This document shows, piece after piece, positions 1-7,939 of a stretch of DNA of 12,628 nucleotides. This stretch comes from DAONDQ01 sp035402645 (GTDB lineage: Bacteria > Cloacimonadota > Cloacimonadia > Cloacimonadales > DAONDQ01). The notes under the pieces were generated by a model that worked only from the letters and a program-made list of their open reading frames with translations, had not been told where the DNA came from and did no database searches. Where the stretch lies: the NCBI GenBank assembly GCA_035402645.1, contig DAONDQ010000082.1:1-12628 (forward strand), read 5' to 3'. Every line of letters starts with the position of its first letter. Position 1 is the stretch's first letter. Made by a program: the position numbers and the translations under genes.

Positions 1-1667
1 AACAGCCTCATCTGGAGCAGGACAAGACACTTCTCGATATTATATATGAAGCCAGGAAAGACCTGATTGTGCTGAAGACTCAATTAATGGAAGCTGAACA
101 CAGGCTCTCCATTGAGCATTCAGAAGAAGCAGCCCATGCCATGGGGAATTTGCAGGATAAGTTCAATCACGCAGGCGGATATACCTTTGATACAGAGATC
201 AAACTCGTTCTGACATCCCTGAATTTCACTGAGGAAGTCTGGAAATCACCCATATCTCAATTCAGCGGTGGGGAACAGACTCGCATTCATCTGGCAAAGA
301 TACTTCTTCAGCCTTATGATCTCCTTCTATTGGACGAACCAACCAATCATTTGGATATTGATATGATCTTCTGGCTGGAAAAATACCTTTCGAATCTGGA
401 AAAGCCTTATGTTATTATTTCCCATGATCGATATTTCCTCGACAAGACAGCGGGAACGATCCTGGAACTTGATAATGGACACATTGAAAGATATTCAGGG
501 AATTATTCCTTCTATGCTGTTGAATCTGCATTGAGAAAAGAACAGCAACTGAAGGCATACCAGGCACAGCAGAAGCTGATTGAGAAGACTGAGGATTTCA
601 TTCGCAGGAATATGGCAGGTCAGAAGACAATCCAAGCTCAATCCCGTCAGAAGATGCTGGATAGAATGGAGATCATTGAAGCACCTCAATCGGCAACGAC
701 TTTCAAGATACAGTTCAATAGCGCAAGCAGGACAGGTAACGATGTCTTCCGCCTTGAAGATGTAACTTTCGGTTATCCGGGGAAAGACCTGGCTCAGGAT
801 GTGAATCTCTATGCAGGTTACAGGGATAGGATAGCCATACTTGGCAGGAATGGATGCGGGAAGACAAGCCTCCTCAATCTTCTCATGGAAGAACTCAAAC
901 CCTCAAACGGAATAATCAGGATCGGTGCCAACCTGAAGATTGGCTATTATGAGCAATTCCATGACCTTCTAAACCCTGAACTCACTGCTCGTGAAACAAT
1001 ATGGCAGATGATACCCAACGCTCCCCAGGGTGAAGTTTTGGGCTATTTGGCACGATTCGGCTTCAGGAATGATGATGTCGAGAAAAAAGTGGCTTCTCTC
1101 AGTGGCGGTGAACGGGCAAGACTGAACCTGGCTCGCCTCATCATGGAAGGACCCAACGTACTGCTGCTCGATGAACCCACGAATCATTTAGACTTAACTA
1201 TGACCACCGACTTGGAGCAGGCACTACTCGATTATGATGGCACAATTCTTTTCGTTTCTCATGATCGGTATTTCATCAGGAAAATTGCCACCAAGATATG
1301 GATATTCAGGAATATGACCATCGAAGAGACTTTGCAGGATTTGGAAAGCATCTTCGCATCCGGTTTCAATGAAAAGGCTGAGAAGAAAGTCAAAACCAAT
1401 CAGCCAGAAAAAAACAGAGTCAAGAAGATCAATCCCTGGAATCTCGAGCAGATACTTAAGGAAATTGATAAGCTTCATACAGAAAAGCAACTGCTGCTGG
1501 ATGAAAAAGCAGAGATAGAATTTCAATTCACCCAGTCCGATACTTATAAGGAACCGGAAACGATGAAAACGCTTCGAACCCGTCTTGAAGAAATTGAAGA
1601 TGAAGTAGCTGAATTACAGATGAGAATTGAACAGAAGGAAGACGAGTACCTCGAGTTGAGCAGTTAA
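1..1667 (+). CDS. ABC-F family ATP-binding protein (5' partial)
   Basis: Soluble twin-ABC protein of the ABC-F family. Members have no membrane segments and act at the ribosome, modulating translation or protecting against antibiotics. The reading frame is open from base 3 to the stop at 1665-1667, so the true start lies before the window; a GTG at 69 is only an internal codon. Numbering from base 69, the first ABC half shows the signature FSGGEQ (65-70), Walker B LLLLDEPTNHLD (85-96) and H-loop SHDR (118-121), but its Walker A is upstream. A charged helical linker follows (about 150-205, the region that contacts the P-site tRNA in this family). The second half has Walker A GRNGCGKT (259-266), signature LSGGER (344-349), Walker B (364-375) and SHDR (397-400). 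The C-terminus (about 445-532) is a predicted coiled coil, as in Uup, YheS or YdiF types. The exact subfamily cannot be fixed. It is probably a housekeeping gene, separate from the efflux operon that follows after 95 nt. Confidence 0.96.
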   Translation, partial: QPHLEQDKTLLDIIYEARKDLIVLKTQLMEAEHRLSIEHSEEAAHAMGNLQDKFNHAGGYTFDTEIKLVLTSLNFTEEVWKSPISQFSGGEQTRIHLAKILLQPYDLLLLDEPTNHLDIDMIFWLEKYLSNLEKPYVIISHDRYFLDKTAGTILELDNGHIERYSGNYSFYAVESALRKEQQLKAYQAQQKLIEKTEDFIRRNMAGQKTIQAQSRQKMLDRMEIIEAPQSATTFKIQFNSASRTGNDVFRLEDVTFGYPGKDLAQDVNLYAGYRDRIAILGRNGCGKTSLLNLLMEELKPSNGIIRIGANLKIGYYEQFHDLLNPELTARETIWQMIPNAPQGEVLGYLARFGFRNDDVEKKVASLSGGERARLNLARLIMEGPNVLLLDEPTNHLDLTMTTDLEQALLDYDGTILFVSHDRYFIRKIATKIWIFRNMTIEETLQDLESIFASGFNEKAEKKVKTNQPEKNRVKKINPWNLEQILKEIDKLHTEKQLLLDEKAEIEFQFTQSDTYKEPETMKTLRTRLEEIEDEVAELQMRIEQKEDEYLELSS

Positions 1668-1692
1668 TAAGTAACAAAGGCAAATTTTTTTC

Positions 1693-1719
1693 TTGACTAT
1701 TCGACCATAATTCTAAAAT
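1693..1719 (+). promoter_or_regulatory. Candidate sigma70 promoter of the efflux operon
   Basis: A -35-like TTGACT at 1693-1698 is followed after 15 nt by a -10-like TAAAAT at 1714-1719. The spacer is shorter than the ideal 17 nt. This is the only plausible promoter in the gap between the ABC-F gene and the TetR gene. It lies in an AT-rich stretch and would give a 5' leader of about 35-40 nt. It overlaps the inverted repeat described separately, as expected for an autorepressed promoter. Confidence 0.5.
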
Positions 1720-1728
1720 AGTCGAAAA
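1695..1728. promoter_or_regulatory. Candidate TetR operator (inverted repeat over promoter)
   Basis: TTCGAC at 1700-1705 is the exact reverse complement of GTCGAA at 1721-1726. An overlapping, offset pair GACTAT (1695-1700) and ATAGTC (1718-1723) is also exactly complementary. With flanks, arms 1698-1706 and 1720-1728 match at 7 of 9 positions. The repeat spans the -35 to the start-site region, just upstream of a TetR-family gene. TetR-type dimers typically bind such palindromes in their own promoters, so binding here would block RNA polymerase. The role is inference from position and symmetry. Confidence 0.5.
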
Positions 1729-1762
1729 GAATGTTCAACAAATTTACAAAAAGGAGGTGAAG

Positions 1763-2362
1763 TTGGCTTCCCGTGATAAAAAGCAACTCATTCTCGATGC
1801 GGCTGAAACACTCTTCGACCGCTATGGTTATTCAAAGACATCCATCGATGATATAGCCAAGGAAGCCTTTCTCGGGAAAGGAACGATTTACTATTATTTT
1901 GAATCAAAGGAAGATATCTTTTTCGAAGTAGTACAGATCCAGACTGACAAATTCATGAAGAAGATCAGAAAGAGCATTGATGAAGCGAAGGATTTTGAAA
2001 CAAAACTCTATCTGACGATCAGCCTTCCCATTCGAATGGCGCATGAACACTCAACAAACCTATTGGATGTCCTGAAGAACTTTCCCTTGCAGTACATGCA
2101 TAAACTGAAAGACATCCGGGATAGAAGTAAGCACCATTTTATCGATATACTCAATGATATCATCCAAGGTGGTATCAAGAGCAACATTGTATCTGATACG
2201 ATTCCTGTTAACGATGTCTTGAACGTGATCTATGACTGGTTCCTGCTTGGTGATTCGAATATTATCATTCAGAATCATGCTGAATTTCTGGAAAAGGCGG
2301 AGAAGAACTACAAATGGGTCGTTCAATTATTATTATATGGTTTGATAAAGAGAGGAAACTAA
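1763..2362 (+). CDS. TetR/AcrR family transcriptional regulator
   Basis: One-component repressor with an N-terminal DNA-binding helix-turn-helix and a variable ligand-binding C-terminal domain. The HTH is clear over about residues 7-55: an AAETLFDRYGY helix, TSIDDIAKEA, then the recognition-helix and turn segment GKGTIYYYFESKEDIF, a textbook TetR_N pattern. The length (199 residues) is normal for the family. I place the start at TTG 1763. The strong Shine-Dalgarno AAGGAGG (1751-1757) lies 5 nt before it, whereas the alternative in-frame GTG at 1757 is inside that Shine-Dalgarno. The gene is first in a tight operon; its stop is 1 nt from the next ATG. Together with the inverted repeat over its promoter, this suggests it represses itself and the downstream efflux genes until a substrate-like ligand binds. 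The ligand cannot be read from the sequence. Confidence 0.93.
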   Translation: MASRDKKQLILDAAETLFDRYGYSKTSIDDIAKEAFLGKGTIYYYFESKEDIFFEVVQIQTDKFMKKIRKSIDEAKDFETKLYLTISLPIRMAHEHSTNLLDVLKNFPLQYMHKLKDIRDRSKHHFIDILNDIIQGGIKSNIVSDTIPVNDVLNVIYDWFLLGDSNIIIQNHAEFLEKAEKNYKWVVQLLLYGLIKRGN

Positions 2363-2363
2363 T

Positions 2364-3776
2364 ATGAAACGCTACGTAATCATGTTCATTTTGCTCATGA
2401 CTACCGCTATCTCACTCTTCGGTATGACACTTGAGCAGTGCATCGATCTGGCACTGAAGAACAACAAGGCTTTGCTGTCATCCGTGGAAGACAAGGAAAT
2501 GGCAGATCAATTGTACTATGAAGCAAGAGGTTCCCTATTACCGCAATTATCATTACAGGGGGCATACAATCTCAGTACAACCTGGTTGCCCGAATCATCT
2601 AAGGCACCAACAGCCGATTTCAGTTCTGAACTCGATGATAATGCAACCGGCAATGACAGTACCCTTGCCGGTATCATGTCATATATCACGAACAGCATGA
2701 TGCCTTCAGATCCGATGAAGGAAGGCTCAGTGGTTGCACAATTGAAGTTTAGCCAGATCCTCTTTTCAGGCGGAAAACTCATCAATGGGATCCATGCTGT
2801 GAATAAATACAGATCGATCCAGGGCAAGCGAATCGACTTATTGAAGCAGGACTTGATCACCAACACAACGAATATGTTTTACCAGACACTCCTTGCCCGG
2901 AAACTCTGGGAAGTACAGGAAGAAGGTTTAGCTCTGGCAAAAGATCATCTAAAACAAGTTGAGACTTTTAATGGAGAAGGGCAGGTTTCAGAATTCGATC
3001 TACTTCGGGCAAAACTGGAAGTGGCAAAACTTCAGCCCGATGTAGTGAAGGCGCATAACCAGTATGATCTTGCTCTGTCAGCCCTCAAAAAGCAGATTGG
3101 CTCTGTTGATCCCCGCTTTACAGTGGACGATGAATTCCAGATTCCCAACCAGCCCGATATCTTTTCCATTACAAATCCGGATACCCTTTTGATCGACCTT
3201 CCTGCAGCACAGGAAAGTGCCCAAAAACACCGTATCGAATTGAAACTGGCTTCCATCAATAGTGAAATCAATACGATCAAATATAAGGCGGAAAAAGGGA
3301 ATTACCTGCCCAATCTGATGCTGAATGCCGATTATTCCATATACACGGCTGCAGATGAATATGCCATCCAAAAAAACGATTATGGCACATCCTTCAGTGT
3401 GGGTGTTGGTTTTTCCATTCCCTTGTTCACAGGTTTGACCAATACAGCAAAGAGGAATTATGCAAAGCATGAAATGTGGCAAGCCAAGATACAGGAACGT
3501 GACGCAAGTGAAATGATCCAACTGGAAGTCAAGCAGGCTTACCAGAATATGCGGACAGCACTCGAGAATTACAAAGTCCAACTGGAAAATATAAACCTTG
3601 CAGAGAGAAGTCTCCATCTGGCTCAAGTCAGATACGAAAACAAGGTGGGCATTCAATTGGAAGTATTCGATGCTCAAGTCATGCTGTCAGGTGTGAAACT
3701 CAGCTATTACAATTCAATATATGAAGTAATCAGCGCTAACCAAAAGCTAAAAAAAGCCATGGGCTATAATTTATAA
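2364..3776 (+). CDS. TolC-like outer membrane efflux protein
   Basis: Outer-membrane channel component of a tripartite efflux system (OEP/TolC family). It forms a trimeric beta-barrel plus periplasmic alpha-helical tunnel through which the RND pump expels substrates. The 470-residue product begins with a Sec signal peptide (hydrophobic residues 5-19, likely cleavage after SLFG near residue 20), followed by TLEQCIDLALKNN, the typical first helix of mature OEP proteins. The two OEP repeats cover roughly 21-240 and 265-465. The second contains VKQAYQNMRTALENY and a helix ending NQKLKKAMG, both characteristic. A Ser/Asp-rich insertion at about 75-110 is probably an extracellular or equatorial loop. 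GAGG at 2352-2355 lies 8 nt before the ATG. The gene is translationally close to tetR (1-nt gap), and its stop is 13 nt before the adaptor gene. Confidence 0.94.
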   Translation: MKRYVIMFILLMTTAISLFGMTLEQCIDLALKNNKALLSSVEDKEMADQLYYEARGSLLPQLSLQGAYNLSTTWLPESSKAPTADFSSELDDNATGNDSTLAGIMSYITNSMMPSDPMKEGSVVAQLKFSQILFSGGKLINGIHAVNKYRSIQGKRIDLLKQDLITNTTNMFYQTLLARKLWEVQEEGLALAKDHLKQVETFNGEGQVSEFDLLRAKLEVAKLQPDVVKAHNQYDLALSALKKQIGSVDPRFTVDDEFQIPNQPDIFSITNPDTLLIDLPAAQESAQKHRIELKLASINSEINTIKYKAEKGNYLPNLMLNADYSIYTAADEYAIQKNDYGTSFSVGVGFSIPLFTGLTNTAKRNYAKHEMWQAKIQERDASEMIQLEVKQAYQNMRTALENYKVQLENINLAERSLHLAQVRYENKVGIQLEVFDAQVMLSGVKLSYYNSIYEVISANQKLKKAMGYNL

Positions 3777-3789
3777 GGGAGTAATGACC

Positions 3790-4818
3790 ATGAAACGAAT
3801 TTTATCAATCGTCCTTCCCATACTGTTACTGTTATCCTTTACCGCATGTGTAAAGAAAAAGGAAGCAGCCAAAAATATCGAACAATTGCATAAGGAAAAC
3901 GGCATTCCTGTGCGTGTCCTTGATATAACAAGCCGCACGTTCACACAGGAATTGAAATACAATGCATCCCTGACAGGTGTTGAAGAGAGTTATGTGAAAT
4001 CCATGGTCGGTGACAATGTGGTCAAAGTATATGCCAAGGTTGGCGATTATGTTAAGAAAGACCAGATCATTGTCAGCTTTCCACAGGATACGCCTGCTGC
4101 ACAATATATGCAGGCAAACACTGCTTATTATAATGCAAAGCTCATTTATGAAAGAATGCAGAGGCTTTTCAGCCAGGGTGCCATTAGTCAACAGGATTTG
4201 GATAACACAACTGCTGCCTACAAGGTTGCACAGGCAAATTTCAATTCAGCAAGCCAAATGGTTAATGTTAAGGCTCCCATTTCCGGTTATATCACTGCCA
4301 TGAAGGTCAGCCCTGCAGATCATGTAGGTCCTGGTGATGACCTGTTCACTGTCTCCAACACATCAAAATACAAGGCTATCATTTGGGTGCCCGATACCGA
4401 GATACAATATGTGAAGAAGGGACAGAAAGCCACTTCTCAATTTGGAGATCAAACACTCACCGGAAGAGTCACTTCCGTGTCATTGGCTATGGACCAGGAT
4501 AAGAAGGCATTCAAGACAGAAATTGTCTTTGATACTCATCCCAAGCAGGTGATCAGCGGTATTACGCTGGATATTGCCCTGGACATTGCGCGGATCGACA
4601 ATGCCATTGTAGTCGATCGGAATTTGATCACAGAAGAAGCAGGGCAGAAATATGTATGGCTTGAAAAGGATAATAAGGCTGTTAAAACTGCGATTACCAC
4701 AGGTCATGACAATGGTATTGAATATGAAGTTGTCTCCGGCTTGAATGTGGGAGACCATTTAATCACAGAAGGTATCAATCTGTTAACCGATAATTGTCTT
4801 GTTCAAGTTGTAAAGTAA
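3790..4818 (+). CDS. RND efflux periplasmic adaptor (MFP/HlyD-like lipoprotein)
   Basis: Membrane-fusion protein that links the inner-membrane RND pump to the outer-membrane channel. The N-terminus is a lipoprotein-type signal: MKRI, a hydrophobic run, then SFTAC with the candidate lipidated Cys at residue 20. Phe at -3 makes the lipobox slightly non-standard. The order of parts is typical: first lipoyl half (about 66-97, with AKVGDYVKKDQIIVSF), an alpha-helical hairpin (about 103-155, YYNAKLIYERMQRLFSQGAI), second lipoyl half (VKAPISGYITAMKV, about 160-175), a beta-barrel, then the membrane-proximal domain ending LITEGINLL. The 342-residue length is usual. I chose ATG 3790 because GGGAG (3777-3781) lies 8 nt before it; the in-frame ATG at 3784 is only 2 nt from that Shine-Dalgarno. 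The stop is 11 nt before the pump gene. Confidence 0.93.
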   Translation: MKRILSIVLPILLLLSFTACVKKKEAAKNIEQLHKENGIPVRVLDITSRTFTQELKYNASLTGVEESYVKSMVGDNVVKVYAKVGDYVKKDQIIVSFPQDTPAAQYMQANTAYYNAKLIYERMQRLFSQGAISQQDLDNTTAAYKVAQANFNSASQMVNVKAPISGYITAMKVSPADHVGPGDDLFTVSNTSKYKAIIWVPDTEIQYVKKGQKATSQFGDQTLTGRVTSVSLAMDQDKKAFKTEIVFDTHPKQVISGITLDIALDIARIDNAIVVDRNLITEEAGQKYVWLEKDNKAVKTAITTGHDNGIEYEVVSGLNVGDHLITEGINLLTDNCLVQVVK

Positions 4819-4829
4819 GGGGATAAATA

Positions 4830-7800
4830 ATGTTTTTATCCAAGATATCAGTCACGCGACCAGTCCTGGTCATCATGGTATTCATGGTATTCATTGTATT
4901 CGGTATCTTAGCCTTTGTGGGATTACCCTTGAACCTGATGCCGGAATTTAAAATACCCTATGTGAGTATTTCCACGGTGTATCCGGGTGCCGGTCCCAAA
5001 GAAGTTGAATCACAAGTCACACAAAAGATAGAAGATGCGGTGGCAACCGTAAGCCAGATAGATAACATCGATTCCTATTCCATGGATAATGTCAGCATTA
5101 CCGTCATCAAGTTCGACATGGGTAAGGATGTAAATATTGCCAATCAGGAAGTCAAGGACAAGATCGATGCCATCGTATCCCAATTGCCCACCGATGCAGA
5201 ACTTCCAACCGTTCAGAAAGTCGATATCAACGCATTCCCCTTCATGGAACTTGTCCTTTCAGGGAATACCGATGGTCGTACATTGTACGATATAGCCGAT
5301 AAGAAACTGAAAGACCGGTTCTCCCAGATCGAAGGTGTTGCCTCTGTGGACATCACAGGTGGTAACAAGCGTCAGATCAATGTGAAGATGAAAGACCGTA
5401 CAGTTTATGAAAATACCATCTCGTTAGCTCAATTGAACCAGGTTTTGGCTGCCCAGAATATGGATATGCCTGCCGGTCAATTCGAAAAAGGTACGCAGGA
5501 ATATTCAGTCAGACTGAGAGGACAATTCCAGGATGTCAATGAACTGAAGCAGGCTGAGGTTCCCACAGCTTATGGAGTAAAAAAACTCGGTCAGATTGCG
5601 AATGTGGAAGATTCTCAGGAAGCAGTCCGTAAAAGAGCGATCTATTTCAATGTCCCCAAAATGGAGAAGTATGACAATGTTGTCAGATTGTCACTGACAA
5701 AGAGTGCGGATGGAAATGTTGTCCAAATTGCCAAGGAAGTTCTCAAGCAGCTTCCCAAAATTCAGAAAGAACTTCCAGCCGGTGTGACGTTGAATCTTAT
5801 CCGTGATGACTCGAATTTTATCAAAGCATCTGTCAGCGATACCATGAGCAATATTCTCATGGGTATCCTGCTCACGGGTTTGATACTCCTGATCTTCCTT
5901 CATGATCTGCGCTCCACACTCATCGTGGCAATTGCTATGCCTGTTTCCATCATCGCGACCTTTATGTTCATTAAGATCTTAGGTTTCACGAATAATATGA
6001 TGACTCTAATGGGATTATCCACTTCCGTGGGGGTGCTAGTGACCAACTCCATTGTGGTGTTGGAGAATATCTTTCGACACAAGGACCTGGGCAATTCAAA
6101 AATGGATGCAGCCCAGATTGGAACGAGTGAAATTGCCATTGCCGTGCTTGCTTCCACACTGACTAATATTGTGGTATTCCTGCCAATAGCCACTATGAGT
6201 TCCATGGTGGGTCAGGTCTTCAAGGAATTTGGTATCACGGTGACGATTGCGACTCTGTTTTCATTGGCAGTATCGTTTACGATCACGCCTATGATGGCTT
6301 CCAGGATCATTCCTGATGTAACACGTCCATCAAGATTCGGTAGAGCCTTTGACGGCATGTTTGATCGTTTTGGATCTTGGTACAGCAATGCCTTGAAATG
6401 GTTGTTGAACAGCAGGAAGCATGCATGGAGACTTGTCATCATTACCGTTGTTGCGTTCATTGCAAGTTTTGGTCTGATCCCATTCCTCGGTTCGGAAATG
6501 ATGCCGACAATGGATCAGGGAACCATCAACGTTTCCGTTGAACTTCCTCAAGGCTCGAATTTGGATCAAACAGCGAAAACACTCGATACCATCAATGATA
6601 TTATCGCCAAGCACAAGGAAATCAAATTCATCGTGACCAGTTTGGGTTCACAGGGAAGAATCGATAGTGCAACAAACCTGGCTTCTGCTGACCTTCAACT
6701 GGTCGATATAAAAGAGCGTAAGCATACGACGAATGAAATGGTGGGAATCCTGATCAAAGACCTTTCAATTGTTCCCAATGCCATCATCAAAGTATCGACC
6801 GCTTCAGGATTCGGCTTCAGGAATGATGCTCCCATCCAGTTCTACCTGAAGGGACAGGATACCAATAAGCTGGAGGAAATAAAAGGTCAGGTCGTTGCAG
6901 CAATCAAGAATACAGAAGGTTTGCTCAACCTCGATACCAGTACACGTTCAGGCAAATCAGAAATTACAATTGTCCCGAACCGCGTGAAAATGTCAGAAGT
7001 CGGTGCAACCGTCTATGATCTTGCATTGGCTCTGCGAACTTCTGTGGAAGGAATGGTGACAACCACTTACAAGGAAGCTGGAAAGGAATATGACATCAAT
7101 CTTTCCATGGATGATGCCTCCATCGATTCCCCGGAAAAGATACGGAACCTTCCTGTTGCCATCAATGGTAAGAATTACGTCCTTTCACAGCTTGCAGATG
7201 TGACGTTCGATGTCGGTGTGAACAAGATAAACCACCATGACAAGAGCAAGGCGATCGAATTCACAGGTTTTGTAGCCACGGGTTCAAACCTGGGTGATGT
7301 GACAAAGCAAATCCAACAGCAGATTGCAAAGATACACATGCCAAGTGGTTATCAGATTTCGATGTCAGGTGATAGCGAGATGCTTGCCGATACTATGAAA
7401 GACATGATGCGTACATTCATCCTGGCAATTCTCCTGACATACATGCTGCTGGCAGCGATATTGGAGAGCTTTGCCCAGCCTGTTCTTATCATGGCAACCG
7501 TGCCTCTTGCACTTATCGGTGTCTTCGGTTCCATGTTCCTAACAGGTACGACCATCAACATCTTCTCCATGATGGCGATCATCATGCTGGTGGGTATCGT
7601 CGTGAATAATGCCATTCTCATCCTGGATTATGTGAATCTGAAACGAAAGGAAGGAGTCTCTGTTCATGATGCGTTGCTGGAGTCAGCCAGGCTGAAACTG
7701 AAACCCATCATCATGAGTACACTCGCCATCGTGATCAGTATGGTTCCCATGGCAATGGGGATAGGCAGTTCGGGAAAGGAATTCAGACAGTCCATGGGTG

Positions 7801-7898
7801 TAGTATCCATCGGTGGTTTGATTGTTTCCACATTCCTGACCCTTGTGTTCATCCCGGTTCTTTTCTATCTGACAATCAGAGATAAAAAAAGAAATTAA
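4830..7898 (+). CDS. RND efflux pump, HAE1/AcrB-type inner membrane subunit
   Basis: Inner-membrane pump of the resistance-nodulation-division superfamily; 1022 residues with two homologous halves, each with six TM segments and a large periplasmic porter domain. TM1 is about 11-31, after the conserved SVTRPVLVIM start. The first porter domain follows (from GLPLNLMPEFKIPYVSIST). TM2-6 cover about 335-495, TM7 535-555, the second porter domain 556-860, and TM8-12 862-1017. In HAE1 pumps TM4 normally carries two Asp (AcrB D407/D408) and TM10 a Lys (K940) for proton relay. Here the TM4 sequence is GVLVTNSIVVLEN with T405/N406, and TM10 reads GIVVNNAILILDY with N926, so the canonical relay is absent. 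GGGG at 4819-4822 precedes the ATG by 7 nt. It is the last gene of the operon. Substrates are unknown: drugs, bile-like or fermentation compounds, or lipids are all possible. Confidence 0.95.
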   Translation: MFLSKISVTRPVLVIMVFMVFIVFGILAFVGLPLNLMPEFKIPYVSISTVYPGAGPKEVESQVTQKIEDAVATVSQIDNIDSYSMDNVSITVIKFDMGKDVNIANQEVKDKIDAIVSQLPTDAELPTVQKVDINAFPFMELVLSGNTDGRTLYDIADKKLKDRFSQIEGVASVDITGGNKRQINVKMKDRTVYENTISLAQLNQVLAAQNMDMPAGQFEKGTQEYSVRLRGQFQDVNELKQAEVPTAYGVKKLGQIANVEDSQEAVRKRAIYFNVPKMEKYDNVVRLSLTKSADGNVVQIAKEVLKQLPKIQKELPAGVTLNLIRDDSNFIKASVSDTMSNILMGILLTGLILLIFLHDLRSTLIVAIAMPVSIIATFMFIKILGFTNNMMTLMGLSTSVGVLVTNSIVVLENIFRHKDLGNSKMDAAQIGTSEIAIAVLASTLTNIVVFLPIATMSSMVGQVFKEFGITVTIATLFSLAVSFTITPMMASRIIPDVTRPSRFGRAFDGMFDRFGSWYSNALKWLLNSRKHAWRLVIITVVAFIASFGLIPFLGSEMMPTMDQGTINVSVELPQGSNLDQTAKTLDTINDIIAKHKEIKFIVTSLGSQGRIDSATNLASADLQLVDIKERKHTTNEMVGILIKDLSIVPNAIIKVSTASGFGFRNDAPIQFYLKGQDTNKLEEIKGQVVAAIKNTEGLLNLDTSTRSGKSEITIVPNRVKMSEVGATVYDLALALRTSVEGMVTTTYKEAGKEYDINLSMDDASIDSPEKIRNLPVAINGKNYVLSQLADVTFDVGVNKINHHDKSKAIEFTGFVATGSNLGDVTKQIQQQIAKIHMPSGYQISMSGDSEMLADTMKDMMRTFILAILLTYMLLAAILESFAQPVLIMATVPLALIGVFGSMFLTGTTINIFSMMAIIMLVGIVVNNAILILDYVNLKRKEGVSVHDALLESARLKLKPIIMSTLAIVISMVPMAMGIGSSGKEFRQSMGVVSIGGLIVSTFLTLVFIPVLFYLTIRDKKRN

Positions 7899-7907
7899 TC
7901 ATTTAAT

Positions 7908-7937
7908 CGTAGGGGTCCGCGTCAGCGGACCCCTACG
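7908..7937. terminator. Perfect 13-bp palindrome between convergent genes (copy 1)
   Basis: CGTAGGGGTCCGC at 7908-7920 and its exact reverse complement at 7925-7937 enclose a 4-nt loop, GTCA. It lies between the stop of the RND pump (7898) and the stop of the convergent giant gene (7940). In either direction the RNA would form a very stable GC-rich hairpin, so it may act as a bidirectional terminator or 3'-end protector. Neither side has a real U tract, so classical Rho-independent termination is not assured. A related copy occurs at 12286-12315, which suggests a dispersed repeat family. Confidence 0.65.
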
Positions 7938-7939
7938 GA

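Noticed and set aside
1668..1692. T tract (about 1684-1691) as a terminator of the ABC-F gene
   Set aside because: No stable inverted repeat precedes the T run, so I cannot support a Rho-independent terminator.
3078..3677. 199-codon minus-strand open frame inside the TolC-like gene
   Set aside because: It is fully antisense to a clear OEP coding region, has no good ribosome-binding site, and its Cys/Phe/Ile-rich composition is typical of a shadow frame.
7899..7939. attC-like or integron recombination site
   Set aside because: The palindrome is a simple perfect stem with no extrahelical bases or core sites, and no integrase or cassette array is nearby.
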